Assembly (NCBI GenBank): GCA_017550335.1
Contig: JAFZPM010000049.1
Location: 1 to 64,000, forward strand
Reading direction: 5' to 3'
Length of the DNA: 64,000 nt
From: Paludibacteraceae bacterium
GTDB taxonomy: Bacteria > Bacteroidota > Bacteroidia > Bacteroidales > Paludibacteraceae
The notes under the pieces are model-generated. The model was given only the letters and a program-made list of their open reading frames with translations, was not told where the DNA came from and searched no databases. The position numbers and the translations under genes are program-made. Positions 62,483 through 64,000 of this stretch are shown here, piece by piece (the stretch's first letter is position 1; every line of letters begins with the position of its first letter).

Positions 62483-64000
62483 TCACCGAACGATCTTCTG
62501 TCCATTCACCACATACACACCCGACCGGATCGGCTTCACGACACGCAAACCGGCCTGCATATAGAACTGGTCCACCAATAGACCACGCATATCGTAGATC
62601 GTCACCCATTGCGCCTTGCCCACCGTCTCGAAGCAGAAGCCCTCCTCCACATTGTAGACAAGCAGGGAAGTGGTCTCGTTCCGCAGTTCATCCACCGCCG
62701 TCAAATCACCCGCCAATGCCTTCACTTCGGCCTTGGAAAGGATGATCCACCTTTGCTGGCTCGCAGAATTCTGGTGGTCGAATCGCGCGGCGGAAACACT
62801 GTTGTTCGCGGAGGATAAGGCCATCGGACGGTTCGTTCCGTCAGCGAAGACCATCCAATAGGACTTCAGGTTGAAATACTGGTTAGTGACATTCTGACGG
62901 GAACCCATCAGCTGCACCGCATATTTCTCCTGCGAGCCCAAGGAGAGCCTTGAATTGGCGCAGGAGAGCGATTTATCCTCCGATACGTTCCGGAAATCAT
63001 ACAACTGCGTTTCCGGCTCGAAATGGATCTTCCAGGCGTAGGAATTCTCCTTGAGCATGGTCTGCCAATCCGTGGCCTTCACCGAAAGATTGCCGTTCTC
63101 CAACCGTAAGGAGGTCGGTGTGCTTGCATCCTGAGCAGCGGACAAAAGGTAATAGGTCTCGTAATCCTCCTGCGTGAACGTGTAGGCTGGGGAAGCGAAC
63201 GCACCTGACACCGGCGGCAAGTTATCCTCTCCCAACGCTTGGATAATCAGCGCATTGGCGTAATAGAGGATACGTGTGCCGTCATCCTCGTGCGCCCCAT
63301 TGATACCATACGGCCAGAAGTGCGTGTTATCGCCCTTCAATTGGGCGGAGTTGTCATTCTCCAGGAAATGTAGGATCTGGTCCGTACGTTCTCCCAGCCA
63401 GAAGCCTTTGGTCGTCTCCTGTCGGTAGATGGATGAGTTCATCCAATTATCCGTCGTACCGACACCTGCGGCGTGGCACATCTCATGCTGGATCGTACCC
63501 GTACGCTGGTAGCTAGCGTTCGGTCCGACCCTCATCCAACCTCCATAGCTACAATCCGCGGTCTGGGTGCTCGCCCCATACGAAACGGTCAGATGCAGGC
63601 CACGGATGCTCGTGATATTGTTCCAGACATCACACGCGTCCGCCACAGCCTCGTTGATACGATTGTTCTCCTCGTCGGAGCCTCCATTGTTGTACGACCA
63701 GGTGATGTCACCCTTCGGCAAGGTGCAGATCTTGATGCGCTCGCCATAACCCACCGCATTCGACCGCGTGATCGCATAAGGGCGGATATAATAGACCGTG
63801 GAAGGGGTCAACCCTGTCATGACATAGATGGTCCCGTTGTTAGTGTAGGATAGGGAAGAGCGGTCGTCCAACACCGTCGGGTTGGAGGAGGTGGACCAGC
63901 AGAAGCCCCGCTCCGTGATGTTATTGCCTGAGAACGTGGCACGCCCGAAAGCCATCGTCGCACCCGTCGCATGACGAGGATCCGTCACGACCGTAGGGAT
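62483..64000 (-). CDS. Secreted metalloprotease with FN3-like domain and T9SS tail (5' truncated by window)
   Basis: At least 505 aa; the frame continues off the window edge, so the signal peptide is not seen. First an FN3-like domain (ITERGFCWSTSSNPTV ... GLTPSTVYYIRPYAI), then a zinc-protease-like region with TIQHEMCHAAGVGTTDNWM, an H-E-x-x-H-x-x-G arrangement as in metzincins, followed by a beta-rich part with YFNLKSYWMVF and ASQQRWIIL that recalls RICIN-type lectins. The C-terminus VTIYDMRGLLVDQFYMQAGLRVVKPIRSGVYVVNGQKIVR is a T9SS type A sorting tail. Export through T9SS to the cell surface is likely. Confidence 0.78.
   Translation of the reverse strand: MPTVVTDPRHATGATMAFGRATFSGNNITERGFCWSTSSNPTVLDDRSSLSYTNNGTIYVMTGLTPSTVYYIRPYAITRSNAVGYGERIKICTLPKGDITWSYNNGGSDEENNRINEAVADACDVWNNITSIRGLHLTVSYGASTQTADCSYGGWMRVGPNASYQRTGTIQHEMCHAAGVGTTDNWMNSSIYRQETTKGFWLGERTDQILHFLENDNSAQLKGDNTHFWPYGINGAHEDDGTRILYYANALIIQALGEDNLPPVSGAFASPAYTFTQEDYETYYLLSAAQDASTPTSLRLENGNLSVKATDWQTMLKENSYAWKIHFEPETQLYDFRNVSEDKSLSCANSRLSLGSQEKYAVQLMGSRQNVTNQYFNLKSYWMVFADGTNRPMALSSANNSVSAARFDHQNSASQQRWIILSKAEVKALAGDLTAVDELRNETTSLLVYNVEEGFCFETVGKAQWVTIYDMRGLLVDQFYMQAGLRVVKPIRSGVYVVNGQKIVR

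Overview
The window reads as a chromosome segment of a member of the order Bacteroidales. The evidence is the Bacteroidota-type promoter signature (a -7 box TAnnTTTG, at several sites paired with a TTTG-like -33 box about 20 bp upstream), near absence of Shine-Dalgarno sequences, T9SS-like C-terminal tails, BspA-type leucine-rich repeats, PCMD and DUF4349-type lipoproteins, and several Rpn-type PD-(D/E)XK nuclease/transposase relics. The genus cannot be fixed from sequence reading alone.

Region 1 (1-5.9 kb) is accessory. A relic of an Rpn-type nuclease runs in frame into a large KAP-family P-loop NTPase with an internal membrane hairpin. An IS3-family element with a 4-bp target duplication sits in the last codons of the KAP gene. 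Two unrecognised helical proteins (166 and 302 aa) follow. This trio is the best candidate here for an undescribed conflict or defence module. Region 2 (5.9-12.5 kb), equally AT-rich, is a compact capsule/O-antigen cluster: UDP-glucuronate 4-epimerase, Wzx flippase, TupA-like ATP-grasp protein, EpsG/Wzy-like polymerase and two GT4 glycosyltransferases. At about 12.7 kb base composition switches to GC-richer DNA with a GT2 glycosyltransferase, duplicated Rpn relics and repeat-rich spacers holding small hairpin modules. A second UDP-glucuronate 4-epimerase, a lipoprotein, an AAC(3)-fold acetyltransferase, a polysaccharide deacetylase-like protein and a hexapeptide acetyltransferase follow (15-19.5 kb), and probably modify surface glycans.

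Region 3 (19.5-39.3 kb) is mainly envelope and housekeeping: a PlsC-like acyltransferase, a nitrilase-family amidase, a secreted glycosidase with a CBM6-like module, panB, mtgA, an acyl-CoA ligase, a minus-strand operon (GH5, GHL10, surE, small membrane protein, lpxB), two tandem membrane acyltransferases, DUF4349 and DUF445 proteins. A tRNA cluster (Lys-CTT, Ser-TGA, Ser-CGA) with a textbook Bacteroidota promoter follows at 39.3-39.8 kb.

Region 4 (39.8-64 kb) holds an SDR, a 984-aa LRR protein built of five repeated modules, an L,D-transpeptidase-like protein, a LEA14-like lipoprotein and a PCMD protein, the menaquinone genes menF-menD-menB-menC, a divergent MltF-like lytic transglycosylase, a WalJ-like MBL hydrolase, a second SDR, a PAP2 phosphatase, a pseudouridine synthase with a long RGG/YN repeat tail, purA, an AspT/YidE-type transporter, a DUF695-like protein, an AT-rich orphan lipoprotein, and the 3' part of a secreted metalloprotease that runs off the end. 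Two families of short palindromic intergenic repeats (GACGCAATGCATTGCGTC-type and GGGGCGAAA-type) punctuate this half.
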